Origin: Trissonchulus latispiculum
Taxonomy: Eukaryota; Nematoda; Enoplea; Enoplida; Ironidae
DNA: 64,000 bases
Assembly: GCA_030248195.1 (NCBI GenBank)
Contig: JASAND010030817.1
Coordinates: 28,903-92,902, forward strand
Direction: 5' to 3'
Both the position numbers and the translations under genes were made by a program. Below the pieces are notes generated by a model. That model saw only the letters and a list, made by a program, of their open reading frames with translations, was not told the DNA's origin and ran no database searches. Position 1 is the first letter of the stretch, and every line of letters starts with the position of its first letter. Shown here one piece after another: positions 19,179 to 31,603 of the stretch.

Positions 19179-19183
<5 letters not shown>
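17498..19183 (+). mobile_element. Hairpin-plus-satellite element, copy C (second of a tandem pair)
   Basis: Same layout as copy B: CTCATATGTATTTTACATGC, ~150-bp satellite units (17640-18230), conserved segment, terminal hairpin. The hairpin at 19133-19183 is enlarged by inserted GCGCGACCCGACC-type sequence, and the element abuts the (TA)n run. Confidence 0.8.

Positions 19184-19262
<79 letters not shown>
19183..19262. repeat. (TA)40 microsatellite
   Basis: About 80 bp of pure TA, the longest in the window. Confidence 0.97.
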
Positions 19263-19266
<4 letters not shown>

Positions 19267-19280
19267 GTGCAAAGTGTACT

Positions 19281-19405
19281 CAGGGTGTATATACCAGTTA
19301 CGCACTCATTTCTGGGAGGACCGCGCAGTGGCGCCCTTGCCTTTCCACGCCCCCCACCCCGACTGTGTGTAGGAGAACCGCGCAAAATAATTTCTGGTAC
19401 ACCCT
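19281..19405. mobile_element. Short TIR element, ends CAGGGTGTA/TACACCCTG
   Basis: 125 bp with inverted ends CAGGGTGTA..TACCAG and CTGGTACACCCTG; no target duplication found. GC-rich interior. Confidence 0.45.
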
Positions 19406-20110
19406 GTGCAGAGAGACCTATCTATATATTATTTACGTATGCTTAATTTGATACCAAATATGACCACTTTTGAAGATCTTGATTTTTGACCCCTACCGGA
19501 CCCCGACCCCCAGGGCCGGCCCACTCCCGGGGCTATATAAACGTAACACCAAATGACCAAAAACCGCCACAATTTTCTATGTTGGGGTTTTAAGTCCAGA
19601 CGCTTCGCAACCCCATTTTTGACACTCCGTAAAGATCGATAGCAGCCGAATGGGACAAAAATAATCAACAGTGAACAGGTTCAGGATAATGGCAATAAGA
19701 TAAGAATTTTGTTATATATGTACGTAAACGTACGTAAAGTTCACCACCACAGCATGTGAGAAATCAGTGTGAGAAAATGTACGTACCAAAAGCGTAAAGG
19801 AGAAACCTGGGAAAACCCCCATCTAGAAACTATAGGTATAAACATATATATAGGTATGAAAAATTAAAATTTTCAAAGTTCATTTTTTGGGCAAGTTTGG
19901 TATCATTGGAAAGCTCTTGACCTGGAGATATTAAAAATGTACTACGTATCTAGTAGCTCCCTACTAATTCGTACTAGTATATAGTTGCGCTTAATTAAGC
20001 ATTTTGAAAACACGCAGTATAAAAACGACCGCGAAAAACGACCAAAAATTGAGCATTTTTAGGGTAAATTTTGCAAAATTTTTCAAAAATGTCCAAATTT
20101 GTGGCTTTTT
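19406..20110. other. No gene; single satellite-like unit then AT-rich sequence
   Basis: 19440-19500 resembles one unit of the ~150-bp satellite (TTTGATACCAAATATGACC). The rest has nothing recognised. Confidence 0.4.
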
Positions 20111-20528
20111 AAAATGTTTATCATTGCGAGAAATATATATACGTTTATAACTGTATTATGGACTTTCTGACTCATTATTGACCTTATATTGGACTTGGAA
20201 ATATGTTAGGAATCAAGTTTTCGAGCTTAAAAAAAATTACTTCATAGTTGAATGTTTATTGTCATTAGAAACGGCTGAAAATGCGATTTTTGGCATAAAA
20301 ATAGAAACATTTGGGGGGGGGGGAGGGTTGGGTGGGGGGTTTGGGGTCGCCAGAGGGCCCCCAAAAAGTTGAGCTCCAAAACATATATACGTACCAGAAG
20401 AAAGCGCGACTCTTTCTAACCTACATATACATATATATACGTGTGCAAAGATCAAGTCATTTGGTTCAGTCCTGCTCATTTTATGACATTTTGAAAATGA
20501 CACCTACTTTTGGTCCTACCATCCCAAT

Positions 20529-21265
20529 CACTAGCGTAGATACGGGGGGGCGGCCGCCCCTCCCCCGAAATGGTTTTGCCCCGCTGACAAAAATTGGCCG
20601 AAAGAAAAATTTTTTTAAATTTATTATAAACGCAAAGAAATTGCACAAAACTGCCCCAAAAATTAGTGCGTTTGTACTTCATTAAAAAATTTTCGCGCCT
20701 TCGGCGCGACTTAGTAATTAGCATACTATATATAATTAAACTTTTATATAACGGGTACTAGGGAGCGGGAGTGGTAGGGTATACTAGTTTGATTTACTTT
20801 ACTTTGACAGCTTTGTAGTTTTATTAGCTGCATTTTTGCAAACATGATTGCCTTAAATGGTGGATACTGGAAATGTGCTGCTTGGAATACATTGTTCATA
20901 ATGGGAGCATGCAATCTGAGTTTTCGTACGAGACTGTAGAAGTGGAAAATATATATATAGCAAATTAAACTACAAGATTTGGTTTGGCAATTGATAATAT
21001 AAAATGTAAAGAATTCAATGTTTCAATAGCGTTTTAATGGCAAAATTGAAAAATTTCCTCAACTTCTGGGGGCTCCGCCCCCCAGACCCCCCTTTTTGGG
21101 TTTTAGCATGCCGCTTTCGGTTACAATAGATTTAAGCTTAGAACCTTAAAACAATTTTGTACGTAGTGATCATACAATTGTTGAGCAAAAAATAAAAAAT
21201 TTTACCCCCCCCAGACTTCGGTCCAAACCGCCCCCCCTGAAAATTTTTTTGTATCTACGCCACTG
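20529..21265 (+). mobile_element. Non-autonomous TIR element, 8-bp TSD (GCGTAG family, long form)
   Basis: 737 bp with ends CACTAGCGTAGATACGGG and GTATCTACGCCACTG; exact duplication ATCCCAAT at 20521-20528 and 21266-21273. Its absence from the mirrored arm of the palindrome shows that it inserted after the palindrome formed. It carries the CGCGCCTTCGGCGCG hairpin at 20692-20710 and a GGGGGCTCCGCCCCCC hairpin near 21067. Confidence 0.92.
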
Positions 21266-21848
21266 ATCCCAATATTTTGCAAAAGTTTGGACCGATGTAA
21301 CTTCAGACTGGTTTGGGCTAGAAAAGTTTTCCAAATATTTGCAATGATGGCAAGTCTTCCTCTTTGCGCACAGCAAAAATTAGACTGATCCGCTGCACCG
21401 CTAGTCTGGCACATTGCCAAACGTGGCGGGAGAAAAACCCACCCAAATTTTTTGAAACATTTTTAAGAACCCATCAGAGAAACACAGGAGACTATAACAC
21501 GGTACTATCGAGGACGCTGCGTCTTCCTATGCCGTCAGATTTGGATAATTTTGCTTACCTATCTAGCTAGGGCCAAAAACCCTAAATAGGCCATTTCGCT
21601 GCTGGAGTACCCAGTACAGGTCGAATTTTGGATTATAACAGCCAATTTGACGTAAAAAGCATTTTCTACACGATAGACTAACAAGTTTTATCAAATTGCA
21701 GCGTTTTTAGCATTTTTCAAAAATTGCCCTATGTTTATGTGTTAAACTTTATGAAATCTGCTCGTTTTATGCTGCATTTGCAATGGCACATGAGACATCA
21801 ACAAAGATATATATATATATATACCTATATATATACCTGGACCGGGTT

Positions 21849-21891
<43 letters not shown>

Positions 21892-22228
21892 TAACTAAAA
21901 AGAGTTGAATTTTACACAGGAAGTGTAAGAATTGCGCTACGACAATTTTGAGACCTGTGAGGGGTGGGTTCCCCGCATTTGGGTTTTTCCCTTATTTGGG
22001 CTTTCCCTCGCTACTTTTTGCATTATATACCGGTCTAAGTGCAAATAGGCGTAAAAGAAAGTTCTAAGTATAAACGCGAAGCACGATATATATATATAAA
22101 GATCTCATCTATCCCTTATATATAATATATATAATAAAAAAGTTCCAGCCAAAATCCACATATAACGTGGGTTTTCCACGTATATATATACGTACGTATA
22201 CGTTGTATATACGTATATGTATATGTAT

Positions 22229-23322
22229 TAGGGATCGACCGGATATCCGGATCCGGATCCGGATCCTGCCGGATATTGCAGATCCGGATCCGGATCCGGC
22301 AGAAAAACCATCCGGATCCGGATCTTTTTTTCAGTTAACGAACCAAAGGAAATTTATCACTGAAACTAAAATATTAATGCCTGGAGCGCTCAAAATAAAT
22401 TTCTAGAAGCGAATTTTCGTGTTAAGAGTGTGGCTTTTACTGGGGGCTGCCGCCCCCAGGCCCCCGTGTACCTTAATATTTAACTTTAACTTAAAATTTA
22501 TATAACTTTAGTGAAATTTTTAAGATGGTTCCAAGTAAAATAGATCAGCAAATTTAAAGATTTTTATGAGCATGTACTGCCGTTTCACAAATATACTGAA
22601 TACATAAATAGATAAATACAAGCATATATAAATGAGCGGTGCTGACTACTTTCATCCTAACGATATCGTTCCTAATATATATGTAATGAAAAAGAAAATT
22701 CGGAGTTTGTTTTCGTATCGGCTGCGGTGAGTCTTGCTAGGCTCCAGCCGCTGCTACAAAGAATTTAACTGCCGGTATGCAACAACATAATCGAATTAAC
22801 TGGATCAAAACGTTTTTTAAATTGAAAATCCTGGTTGCTATTAAAACTATAACTTGAATTATTTATTCGTAAATAACTATTTTCAGCAGCAACGGTATTG
22901 GTTTTATTTTTCTCAAACTCCATGTAAGAAGTTATGTTAATGTTAATCTACTTAAGCTGAGTTTTTTGAAAAACTTTGATTGTTAACTGTTCCATGTTTG
23001 CGGCTGCGGCTTATTCATACATTTCAAAATTCGTTATATACTTACTTAGCGAATATTGTTTGTTTCAAGCTAAATGTTGAAGTCAATTTGCAGCATTCAA
23101 AGAAAGAGAAATTGTTGAAACGTATTAAATAAATTCACTACCAGCATTAAAACATTACCAAATCCACAAAAAACCCTATAAACATTAACAAAATCAAAGC
23201 ACAAAATTTTAAAAATTTGCATGTATTTTGATGACTAGATCCGGATCCGGATCCGGCCGGATCCAAACTGGATCCGGATCCGGGTCCGGATCCGGCAAAA
23301 TTTTGGATCCGGTCGATCCCTA
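22229..23322 (+). mobile_element. hAT-like non-autonomous element, GGATCC subterminal repeats
   Basis: 1,094 bp with ends TAGGGATCGACCGGATATCC and GGATCCGGTCGATCCCTA, and 8-bp duplication ATATGTAT at 22221-22228 and 23323-23330. Both subterminal regions are dense in GGATCC/CCGGAT. No transposase ORF; a TGGGGGCTGCCGCCCCCA hairpin lies near 22440. Confidence 0.9.
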
Positions 23323-23619
23323 ATATGTATATGGCTATATATTTGTGGAGAAAACGCCTCAATGAGCTAAAGCTGACTGAAGAAACTTAAAAAATTCTTT
23401 CGAAATTTCACGACGTTCGCAAAAAGGCGAACTTCGCAAAAATAAAGTTTCTTAGCTGTACAGTACACGCACATACAATGAAATGTCTAAGCATGCATCA
23501 AGTATATGTATATAGGGAGGGAAATTTAAAATGAGGAAGCTGGACAGGAAAAAAGAAAGAGTTTGGCTAATTTTGCTACATTTTACAATGTTACAACACA
23601 ATTAGTAAGGAATACGAAA

Positions 23620-23880
23620 AAAATTCAGAATAATTCTACTTGTTTTCTAATTTGAAAACAATTAGAAAACAATTAGAAAAAATTTCGAATATTTTCTAAT
23701 TGTTTTCTAGTTTGGAAAACAATTAGAAAACAATCAGAAATCAATTAGAAAACAATACCAACATTGTTTTCTAATTGTTTTCTAAATTAGAAAACAATTA
23801 GAAAACAATTAGAACAAATTCTATAACTGTAGAAAACAATTAAAAAAATTAAATTTTTTCTAATTGTTTTCTAGAAATGG
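23620..23880. repeat. Palindromic AGAAAACAATT repeat cluster
   Basis: Many direct and inverted copies of TTAGAAAACAATTAGAAAAC and its complement near the centre of the 6-kb palindrome; likely a fold-back centre. Confidence 0.8.
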
Positions 23881-25239
23881 GCTTCGTGTGGACCCCCCCC
23901 CAGAATTTTTGACATATAGCCATGAGGGGGGGGGAACCCACATTTTCGGATTTTGGCTGGAACTTTCTATTATAAGGGTAAGATGACAACTTCATATACC
24001 ATCGTACTTGGCGTACTTAGATCTATCTTTTAAGCCCATTTGCACTTCTCTAGGTTGTACCGTTAGGCGCTTATAATGCAAAAAGTAGCGGGGGAAAACC
24101 CAATGGGGGGAAAAACCCAAATGGGGGAAAAACCCACCCCTCACAGGTCTCAAAAATTGTCGTAGCGCTATTCTGACACTTCCGGTGTAAAATTCAACTC
24201 TTTTTTAGCTAGTATAAAGCAAAAAACCCGATCTAGGTACCTTGTTTTGAGATTTCATGTGCCATTGAAAATGCAGCATCAAACGGTCAGGTTTCATAAA
24301 GTTTAACACATATATAAACATAGGGCAATTTTTGAAAAATGCTAAAAACGATGTAATTTGATAAAACTTATTAGTCTATCGTGTAGAGAATGGTTTTTTA
24401 CGTTGATTTGGCTGTTAAAATCCACAATTGGACCTTCCTGGGTCCTCCAGTGCCGAAATGGCACTTTCAGGGTTTTTGGCCCTTTGCTAGCCAGGGAAGC
24501 AAAGTTATCCAAATCTGACACCATAGGATGATGCAGCATCCTCGATAGTACCGTGTTATAGTGTCGAATTGTTTCCCTGTTTGGTTGTTAAAAAATTTTT
24601 CAAAAAAAATTGGGTGGGGTTTTCCCCCCAAAGTGGGTTTTTTCCCCGCCACATTTGGCAATGTGCCAGACCAACGGTGCATCGGATCGATCTAATTTTG
24701 GCTGTGTGCAAAGAGGAAGACTTGCCATCATTGAAGATATTTGCAAAACTTTTCTAGCCCAACCCAGTCAAAAGTTACATCGGTCCAAACTTTTGCAAAA
24801 TTTTGGCGTGGTTGGACCAAAAACTAGGTGTCATTTTCAAAATGTCATAAAATGAGCAGGAGTGAACAAATGACTTGATCTTTGCATACGTAGGTAAGAA
24901 AGAGTCGCGCTTTCTGCTGCTATGTTTCGGAGCTCATATAGCTCCAACCCTTGGTCCAGGAGGCGGGTGGGTTTTCCCCCTCAAAAAGGGGGTGGGTTTT
25001 CCCCCCATGGCTATACTTTTCCCCAACTTTCGGCTACACCCCCCAGCAATTTTTGGACCCAAAAAGTTAGCTAAATTTGGCCAAAAAGTGGTAATTTGTT
25101 TGGAAAATTTTGACTTAAATCGCTTTAAAACGGTGCAAAAACGCCTAAAACGTTAAAAACAGGCCTTATTTTGAAGGAAAAAGGGCTAACTTACCGAAAA
25201 TTTTCATTTTTTGACCATTTTTGAAATTTCTGAGGTCCG

Positions 25240-26330
25240 AATTCTGGGGGGGGCGGTTTGGGGGGGGGGGGTACCCCCATCACATTTTTTGGGTCGACCA
25301 CCAACCTTCCAAGATTTATCCCCCCCAGACCCAAAGTTCCAGGGAAACTATGCCCCCCCTAACACACCTATGGTCTGGGATTTGGGTGTGGGGACTGGGC
25401 CTGCCTCCAAAATTTCGAGGGTGGGGTTGTCGGGACTCGGAACGTTTCCATTTGGGGGTGGGGTCCCGCCAGACATAGGGGTAACGGAGATTTGGGGTGG
25501 GGGGCTCCCCCCCAACTTTTTTGGGGGCCCCCTCTGGAGACCCCCCAACCCCCCCCCCCCAGGACCCCCCCTTCCCCAACCATAGGTGTACCACCTGTTT
25601 GGGTTGGGGGGGGAGTAGAAGGTCCGAATTTGGCTCGGGGGACCCCACCGAAATTGGGGGGAGACCCCTCAAAATCCGAAATTTGGGGGGACCCCCCTAA
25701 ACTGTACCCAAGTTTTTTTGGCTAAAAATGCTCCTTTTTCGATGTACAGTACATTAAACGTGCTCAAAAGCTTCTGTCAATAGTTTTCGGATGCGAAAAT
25801 AGGCGGGCCCAGATTGTGGTTTATAATCGCGTTATTACCTTTTAATTGCTATAAATAACCATCTTTAGCTGTTTATAGTTGGTTTATAGCCATTTTTTCG
25901 AATTTTTTCAAAAATTTTCAGAAATTGCAAAAAATTTCAAAAATAGCTCAGCAGCAAAAAATAGCTATTTTTAGGCATTTTTCGGAAAATTTTTCTTCCC
26001 CCCCAGAAATCCGAGGGGGGACCCCCCGCCAGACTTCCCCCCAGACTTCCCCCCCCCCCAGAAATTTTTGCCTAGGAAAAAGCCAGTAACTCTGAATTGA
26101 TTTTGACATTAGACATGGTTTTTAAACTCGAAAACTTGATTGCCAACATGTTTCCAAGTCCAAAATAAGGTCAATAATGAGTCAGAAGGTTCATAATACA
26201 GTTAAAAACGTGTATTTCTCGCAATAATAAACACTTTAAGCCAAGAATTTGACCTCAAAATGGGGGGCTATGTAAAGTGGAGGGGAGAACCGAAAAGTGG
26301 GGTGGCCCCCCACCCCCCCCCCCACTAAAA
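25240..26330. repeat. G/C homopolymer-rich tract
   Basis: Alternating long G-runs and C-runs. Overlapping open frames rich in Gly and Pro on both strands are composition artefacts. Confidence 0.7.
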
Positions 26331-26670
26331 AATGCCAGTTTTCAGAGTTTTGGTCAAAACTTTTTACTGGTATGAGATATGACTATACAGGCAGCTAGGC
26401 CTAGTCGTAAGCTTTCTTATGAGCTATATGTAGAACACCTCTCTAGGGTGCGCCGTTAGTGAGAAAAATTGTCCCAAACCGGCGGGAAAATACCCAATGC
26501 GGGAAAAACCCATATGTGGGAAAAACCCACCCCGAAAATTTTTTGGCAAGTTGCCAGGAGCATCTCTAACCGTTCCAAATGAAAGAGCGGGTTGTTTTTA
26601 GTATAACTGCATCAAACTATATTAGTTTTTGTTGAAAAATTGAAGTCATAGTGACTTTTGAAAATTTGGT
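26331..26670. mobile_element. Left part of a GGGAAAAACCC element
   Basis: Closely matches 58440-58760 in direct orientation (CAGCTAGGCCTAGTCGTAAG, CTCTAGGGTG, GAAAAATTGTCCCAAAC). It may pair with the right part at 29160-29606, with the LINE and unassigned DNA in between. Confidence 0.6.
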
Positions 26671-26689
26671 ATCTTTAGGTACATAGCTA

Positions 26690-27270
26690 GGTAGGTATAT
26701 ATAATTCACTTCCCGCCCGCTAGCTGGTGAGCTGTCGCGAGGCCTCTCCACAGAGACAACCAAGGTGAATAACTCCGACTGCATCTTGGTTATCCACATT
26801 GGATGTAGGAAGCTTAAATCAGAGAGTCACCCCCACACTTTTATGTGCCGGTAAGCTGGACAAACCATTGAAGTCAGCACAGAAGGCTAAACATTGACAC
26901 CTAGTGAAGTGTACCGGTGTGGTCACCCCACTGAGGCGGTACTGACCTGTCCTGGTCGACCTCCATCCGTCCTTACTAATCCTCGATGTGTCACCAGATA
27001 GCGGGTAGGCATATATACCTTTAGTAATTGTTTATGGTGTCAGCAGGAGTTGGCGGCGTGTCCACTGCTGACGGATTGGATTTTGCCTGTTTTCCGTCTC
27101 CCGAGCTAGTATATACATCATGATCATACATGGTGGGAAATGTTGATGGAGCTTGTTTGATGCCTGTTACCACTGGGAGGTAACGGCGTGATAGCAGGCT
27201 ATCAGCTTGTTCTCTGGTTCGCTTTCGGTCTGTTCGTCTTCGTCAGCAGTGATATACCCTATTCGCTCCT
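26690..27270. other. Unassigned moderate-GC segment
   Basis: Sequence composition differs from the AT-rich surroundings; no motif, tRNA box or ORF supports a call. It may be a transposon body or an untranslated LINE/SINE portion. Confidence 0.3.
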
Positions 27271-27279
27271 ATATCTGTA

Positions 27280-28817
27280 AGAAGAAAGAAAGAAAGAAAG
27301 AAATCTTTACTCAAGTAAATGAAGGTAAGCGTTTAATTGCAAACAAAACAAATTATATACGTATATCTAGCAAAATAAACATATGAAATTACATATGAAA
27401 CGCAAAACAAATCACAAAACTGAAAAGAAAATCAGCACGGAAAGAAAAAAAATTAACATAACAAAAGAAAAACAACTAACAACATACCGCTAACTTCATT
27501 AACGTGAGCAGGACGGGGGAGGATCACGGTGATCAACTGACCCCCCCGACTCCTTAGAAATCGCTTTAAATCCAATGACTCTAGAAGCCTACAAAAACTA
27601 TCAAAGCTTGGAGAAGTAACAACCGTCTCGGGTAGCGAATTCCATACATTAACTACCCTAACATGAAACAAATTATTTAATGAGGCAGTCCTAGTGTTTC
27701 TCGGTAATCTTATTCGCAAACTGTGACTACGTGTGTTTACCGGGTTGGAATATTGAAACATTTGATCAAAGGAGATTTCAATTTGGTTGTTAACAATTTT
27801 GTAGAGTAATTTCAGATCGGTATACAAACGCCTAATCTCCAGTGACTTAAGACCTAGCATGCTTAAACGTTCTAAGTAATTAAAATGTTCAAGTCCAGGA
27901 ATCCGTTTGGTATAACGTCTTTGAATTTTTTCTATTAAATCTATGTCCTTTAACAAGTAAGGAGACCAAATTGGGGTACTACTTTCAGCAATAGGACGGA
28001 CAAAAGTCGCGAACATTTTAACTAAAAAATTTTTATCTCTGGATTTAAAAGATTTATATAAATATCAAAGCTTGAACGCCTAATGCTTTTTTGTATACTG
28101 CTAAACAGTGACTACTAAATTGCAAATTTCCTGAAATTATGAAGCCTAGGTCTCTAATTTCGCTTGTAACCGGCAGAGTTTCATCATTTAGCTGATAGTG
28201 TGGCTGTTGTATGCATGGTCCAAAAACCGATACTGAACACTTTGGAATGGCAAGACATAGCTGCCATTTAACTGACCATTCATACAACCGCCTAAGATCA
28301 TCTTGAAGTAGTACGTCAGTAATAGTTGATTTTTAGTTCCAATATATAACCTAACATCATCTGCATAAATCAGAAGCTTTGCCGATTCAATACAACTTAC
28401 AATATCGTTTATATAGACCAAAAACAGCACTGGTCCCAGCACTGTTCCTTGCGGAACACCACTAGTAACTGGGCTTTTTGGCGATCTACTACCGTTTACT
28501 TCAACAAACTGCGTACGCTTTGAAAGAAAAGCTCGAATCCAATTTAATACTTTACCTTTAATGCCGTACCGATCAAGCTTGTATAGAAGCTTAGTGTGTG
28601 ATACTGTATCAAAAGCCTTTGCAAAGTCAAGATAACAGCAGTCAACTACCTTCCCTTCCTCTAGCATGTTAGACCAATCAACAAGAGATTTTAAAACGTT
28701 TGTAACTATCGATTTCTTTTTCAAAAAACCATGTTGCTGCTGGCAGAGCAGATTATTTTCTTTCAAATGCTTTATAATAAGATCTCGAATGATGGACTCT
28801 AAATGTGGAAGTAGCAC
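27280..28817 (-). pseudogene. CR1-like LINE, reverse transcriptase remnant
   Basis: Minus-strand 5'-truncated non-LTR retrotransposon. From 28817 the frame shows [23 protein letters not shown], the [10 protein letters not shown] motif and the catalytic IYADD box. A frameshift near 28315 moves to a frame with [13 protein letters not shown] and ISGNLQFSSHC, and a second near 28060 moves to MFATFVRPIAES..EKIQRRYTKR..FHVRVVNVWNSLP, a typical CR1/Rex-type C-terminus. No RNase H. The 3' end (left) has a (TTTC)n run at 27285-27302, as expected for short-repeat tails. The copy is dead. Confidence 0.88.
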
Positions 28818-29159
28818 TCAAATTTAACAAGATTGCAAAGTTTCTATTACGTTTTAACAGTGAATTTTCAAAAATTCTGAAATTGTGGGGGCCCCCAACT
28901 AAATAAATATATATAATAAATTAGCTCAGAAAGGGGTATGGGGAGGGTAGGAAAATAGATTGTTAATGCTCAAATACATGATGCATATACATAGACACCA
29001 GATATTTGTATATATATTATATGAGTACGTAAGTTAGAATATATATATATATATTCGCGGAACAATGTGAAATATGAAGCAACACACACCAACAAGGAAA
29101 AAATTCAACCAAAATTGCGAATATAGCCTCATATCAAAACAAAACTGCATTTCTGCAAA
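28818..29159. other. AT-rich, no feature
   Basis: Includes a short TATATA run near 29040; nothing recognised. Confidence 0.4.
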
Positions 29160-29606
29160 ACTTTATTTTTTACGTTAATGACGAAAATTTGATGAAATCC
29201 GATTTTGAAAAAACGCTGTGTGGGTTTTTTTCCCGCCAACTCCAGGTCACCCCCAGGTCGCACCGGAGGGGTCAGAGCAGTGTGGCATATATCATCATGA
29301 AGCGCAACAGATGCCATACATATCATACAATCCGCTTTGGTCTAGGTCTTTCCAGTAGTTCATGGTGGCCAGGCAAAGTTTGCCAAATTTCGGCACTTGG
29401 ACGGACCAAAATTTTCGAAAATTTCGAAGTCCCAAAAAATTTGCAGGGAAGCAGCGGGAGCGACAATAATGCAGCCTCTAGGGTTATTTTGGATTCTCTT
29501 CAAGATAGGCTATTAAAATCGTATATCGCTCATACCGGTAAGCCCACACTGGAGGTGGGTTTTTCCCGCATTGGTGAGTGGGTTTTTTGGGTTTTTCCCG
29601 CTTGAC
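29160..29606 (+). mobile_element. Right part of a GGGTTTTTCCCGC element
   Basis: Near-duplicate of 33250-33632 and 59045-59485, with CGCACCGGAGGGGTCAGAGC and AGGTCTTTCCAGTAGTTC, ending CCCGCTTGACTATA. Confidence 0.8.
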
Positions 29607-29671
29607 TATACATCTGCATGTAAAAAAATCAATATTTTTGCAAAAATTCATGTCAAATTGACTTTAGAATA

Positions 29672-29943
29672 CTGGCTTACTTCTACTGGGGAGGGTGGGG
29701 GCCCCCCCCATTCGGGACCTCCCCCCCCCCATTCGAGGAGCCCCCCCCCCAAATTCCGACCCCCCCATAACCCCAAAAATTGCCATTTTTTACCATTTTT
29801 AGCCTAAATTTTAACCTAAAAATTTGTCAAAAAATATGCCCCCCCATTTTCGGTGAGCCCCCCCATCGATGGGGGGGGGGGCTTCTTCGAGCCCCCCCCC
29901 CGTTATCGCCCCCCCCATAAATTTTGGCCTAGAAGTAAGCCAG
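29672..29943. mobile_element. TIR element, 5-bp TSD (CTGGCTTAC family)
   Basis: 272 bp with ends CTGGCTTACTTCTACTGG and CCTAGAAGTAAGCCAG, exact GAATA duplication on each side. C-run interior without ORF. Confidence 0.88.
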
Positions 29944-30699
29944 GAATATTTTGTGTGTTTACTGTTTAACACGTTGTGAACATAGGGAAAATTTTGGAAA
30001 TTTTTGAAATTTGCTTACATAATTTCTGCAGTTTAAGCATCCTATTTGGGTCGCGTTTTTCTCGCAAAAAAACGTCCGAAAATAATTGCACTTCGAAATA
30101 GATTGCAGCGAGCGAAGCTGGGCTCTCATATTTGGCATGTGGCATGGCCCAAGGGTGGACTACTGCATAGGCTATATTAGATGTCGGCAGGTCTCCTATG
30201 GCGCCCTGGCCCTGGGGTCGAATGTTAGTGTGTAAAATGGGGGGTCTGGGCCTACGGACTGTGGAGCCCTACACACAAGCGCTGCTAGGCTGAGGTTTTG
30301 TATTCGAAGAGGAACCCCTATATGGTGAATCTAAAAGGCCCATTAGTTTTGCTCTAGCACCTATCCGTGGTGCTGGGGACACCCTGATGGAGGTGGTCCC
30401 CAACCTTGTCGCTTAGCCTCTAGTGTAGAAAGATCCGCTGCAGGTAGAGCTTTCATATTTGGCGTGTGGGGTGGGCTAGGGGACCACTACAACATAGGCT
30501 ATAGTATCTACCGGCCGGACCCCTGTGGCGCCTTGGCCAGGGGTCGGGACCGTGGACCGGGCCCAAAATGGCCACAAATCGATTTTCCAAAAGTGGCCAG
30601 GTTTGGTATCAAATGAAAGCCCTTGCTGAGGGCGAACATTTTTTGTCATTGGAGGACCCCTCCAAAGTGGACCCAGCGGCCTGTGGCGCCCTGACCAGG

Positions 30700-31302
30700 G
30701 GCCGGTTCCATAAAACTTTGACTAGCATGCCGGTACTAGCATGCGAGAACTCGCAATGCTAGTGCTAGTCGTGGAGTCAAGTGTACCATAAAAGTTTTCG
30801 ATTGACTCGACGAAATGAGCTAAGCGAGTGCGGCGACTCGACAAACTAGCAGTGCTAGTGCGAGGACTAACACTGCGAGTGCGAGTTCGCTAGAAAATAA
30901 CCATAATCATGTAAAAATCGCAGAAAATTCAAATCTCAATGAGATTTTGTAAAAATTGCAGACATTCGAAAAAAGATTCAAAAACGTGCGTCTCTTGATT
31001 TTGAGTCTATTTTGATAAAAAATGAAAAAGTTATCAAACTTTAATTATCACTTCTCTAGTCAAAATAGACTAGAGAACTAGACGGATGCTAGTAGCGTAC
31101 TAGCAAGGCAAGACGAAAGTTTTATGGAACCCGATTAGTCTACTACGTAGTGTTCAAACGTGTGAGAAGCTAGACTCGCAAGTCGAGTGCTAGTAGCTAC
31201 TCGGCTGCGAGGGTTTTATGGTACACTTGAGGCACTAGACTCGACAACTAGCATGAGTCTAGTTGTCGAGTCTAGTACTCGCAAACTTTTATGGAACCGG
31301 CC
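30700..31302. mobile_element. TIR element, ends GGCCGGTTCCATAAAA, 5-bp TSD
   Basis: 603 bp inside a satellite unit, with terminal GGCCGGTTCCATAAAA and TTTTATGGAACCGGCC, flanked by CCAGG on both sides. Subterminal zones are crowded with CTAGT/ACTAG and CGAGT/ACTCG words in both orientations, and GGTACACTT/AAGTGTACC also occurs inverted. No ORF. Confidence 0.85.
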
Positions 31303-31603
31303 CCAGGGTCCGGACCGGTCCAAAATGGTCAAAAATCGATTTTTCCAAAAGTGGCCAAGTTTGGTATCAAATGAAAGTCTTTGGTGAGGCGAACATTTTT
31401 TGTCATTGGAGGGCCCCTCCAAAGTGGACCCAGCGGCCTGTGGCGCCTTGACCAGGGTCCGGACCGGTCCAAAATGGTCAAAAATAGATTTTTCCAAAAG
31501 TTCAAGTTTGGGATCAAATGAAAGCCCTTGGTGAGGCGAACATTTTTTGTCATTGGAGGACCCTTCCAAAGTGGTCCCAGCGGCCTGTGGCACCCTGTCC
31601 AGA

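Larger units (their letters stand above)
20110..26235. repeat. Giant imperfect palindrome (~6 kb) with nested insertions
   Basis: Segments of the left half match the reverse complement of the right half in mirrored order: 20130-20250 with 26105-26235, 20375-20528 with 24780-24940, 21266-21800 with 24190-24790, 21890-22190 with 23930-24190. The left arm is interrupted by a TIR element (20529-21265) and the central spacer holds a hAT-like element (22229-23322). The right arm has about 1.1 kb of extra G/C-run sequence (24950-26100). Internal words such as GGGTTTTTCCC link it to the GGGAAAAACCC elements. Confidence 0.85.

Noticed and set aside
25211..25725. Gly/Pro-rich open frames on both strands
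   Set aside because: Arise from G and C homopolymer tracts in a transposon arm; all frames look alike.
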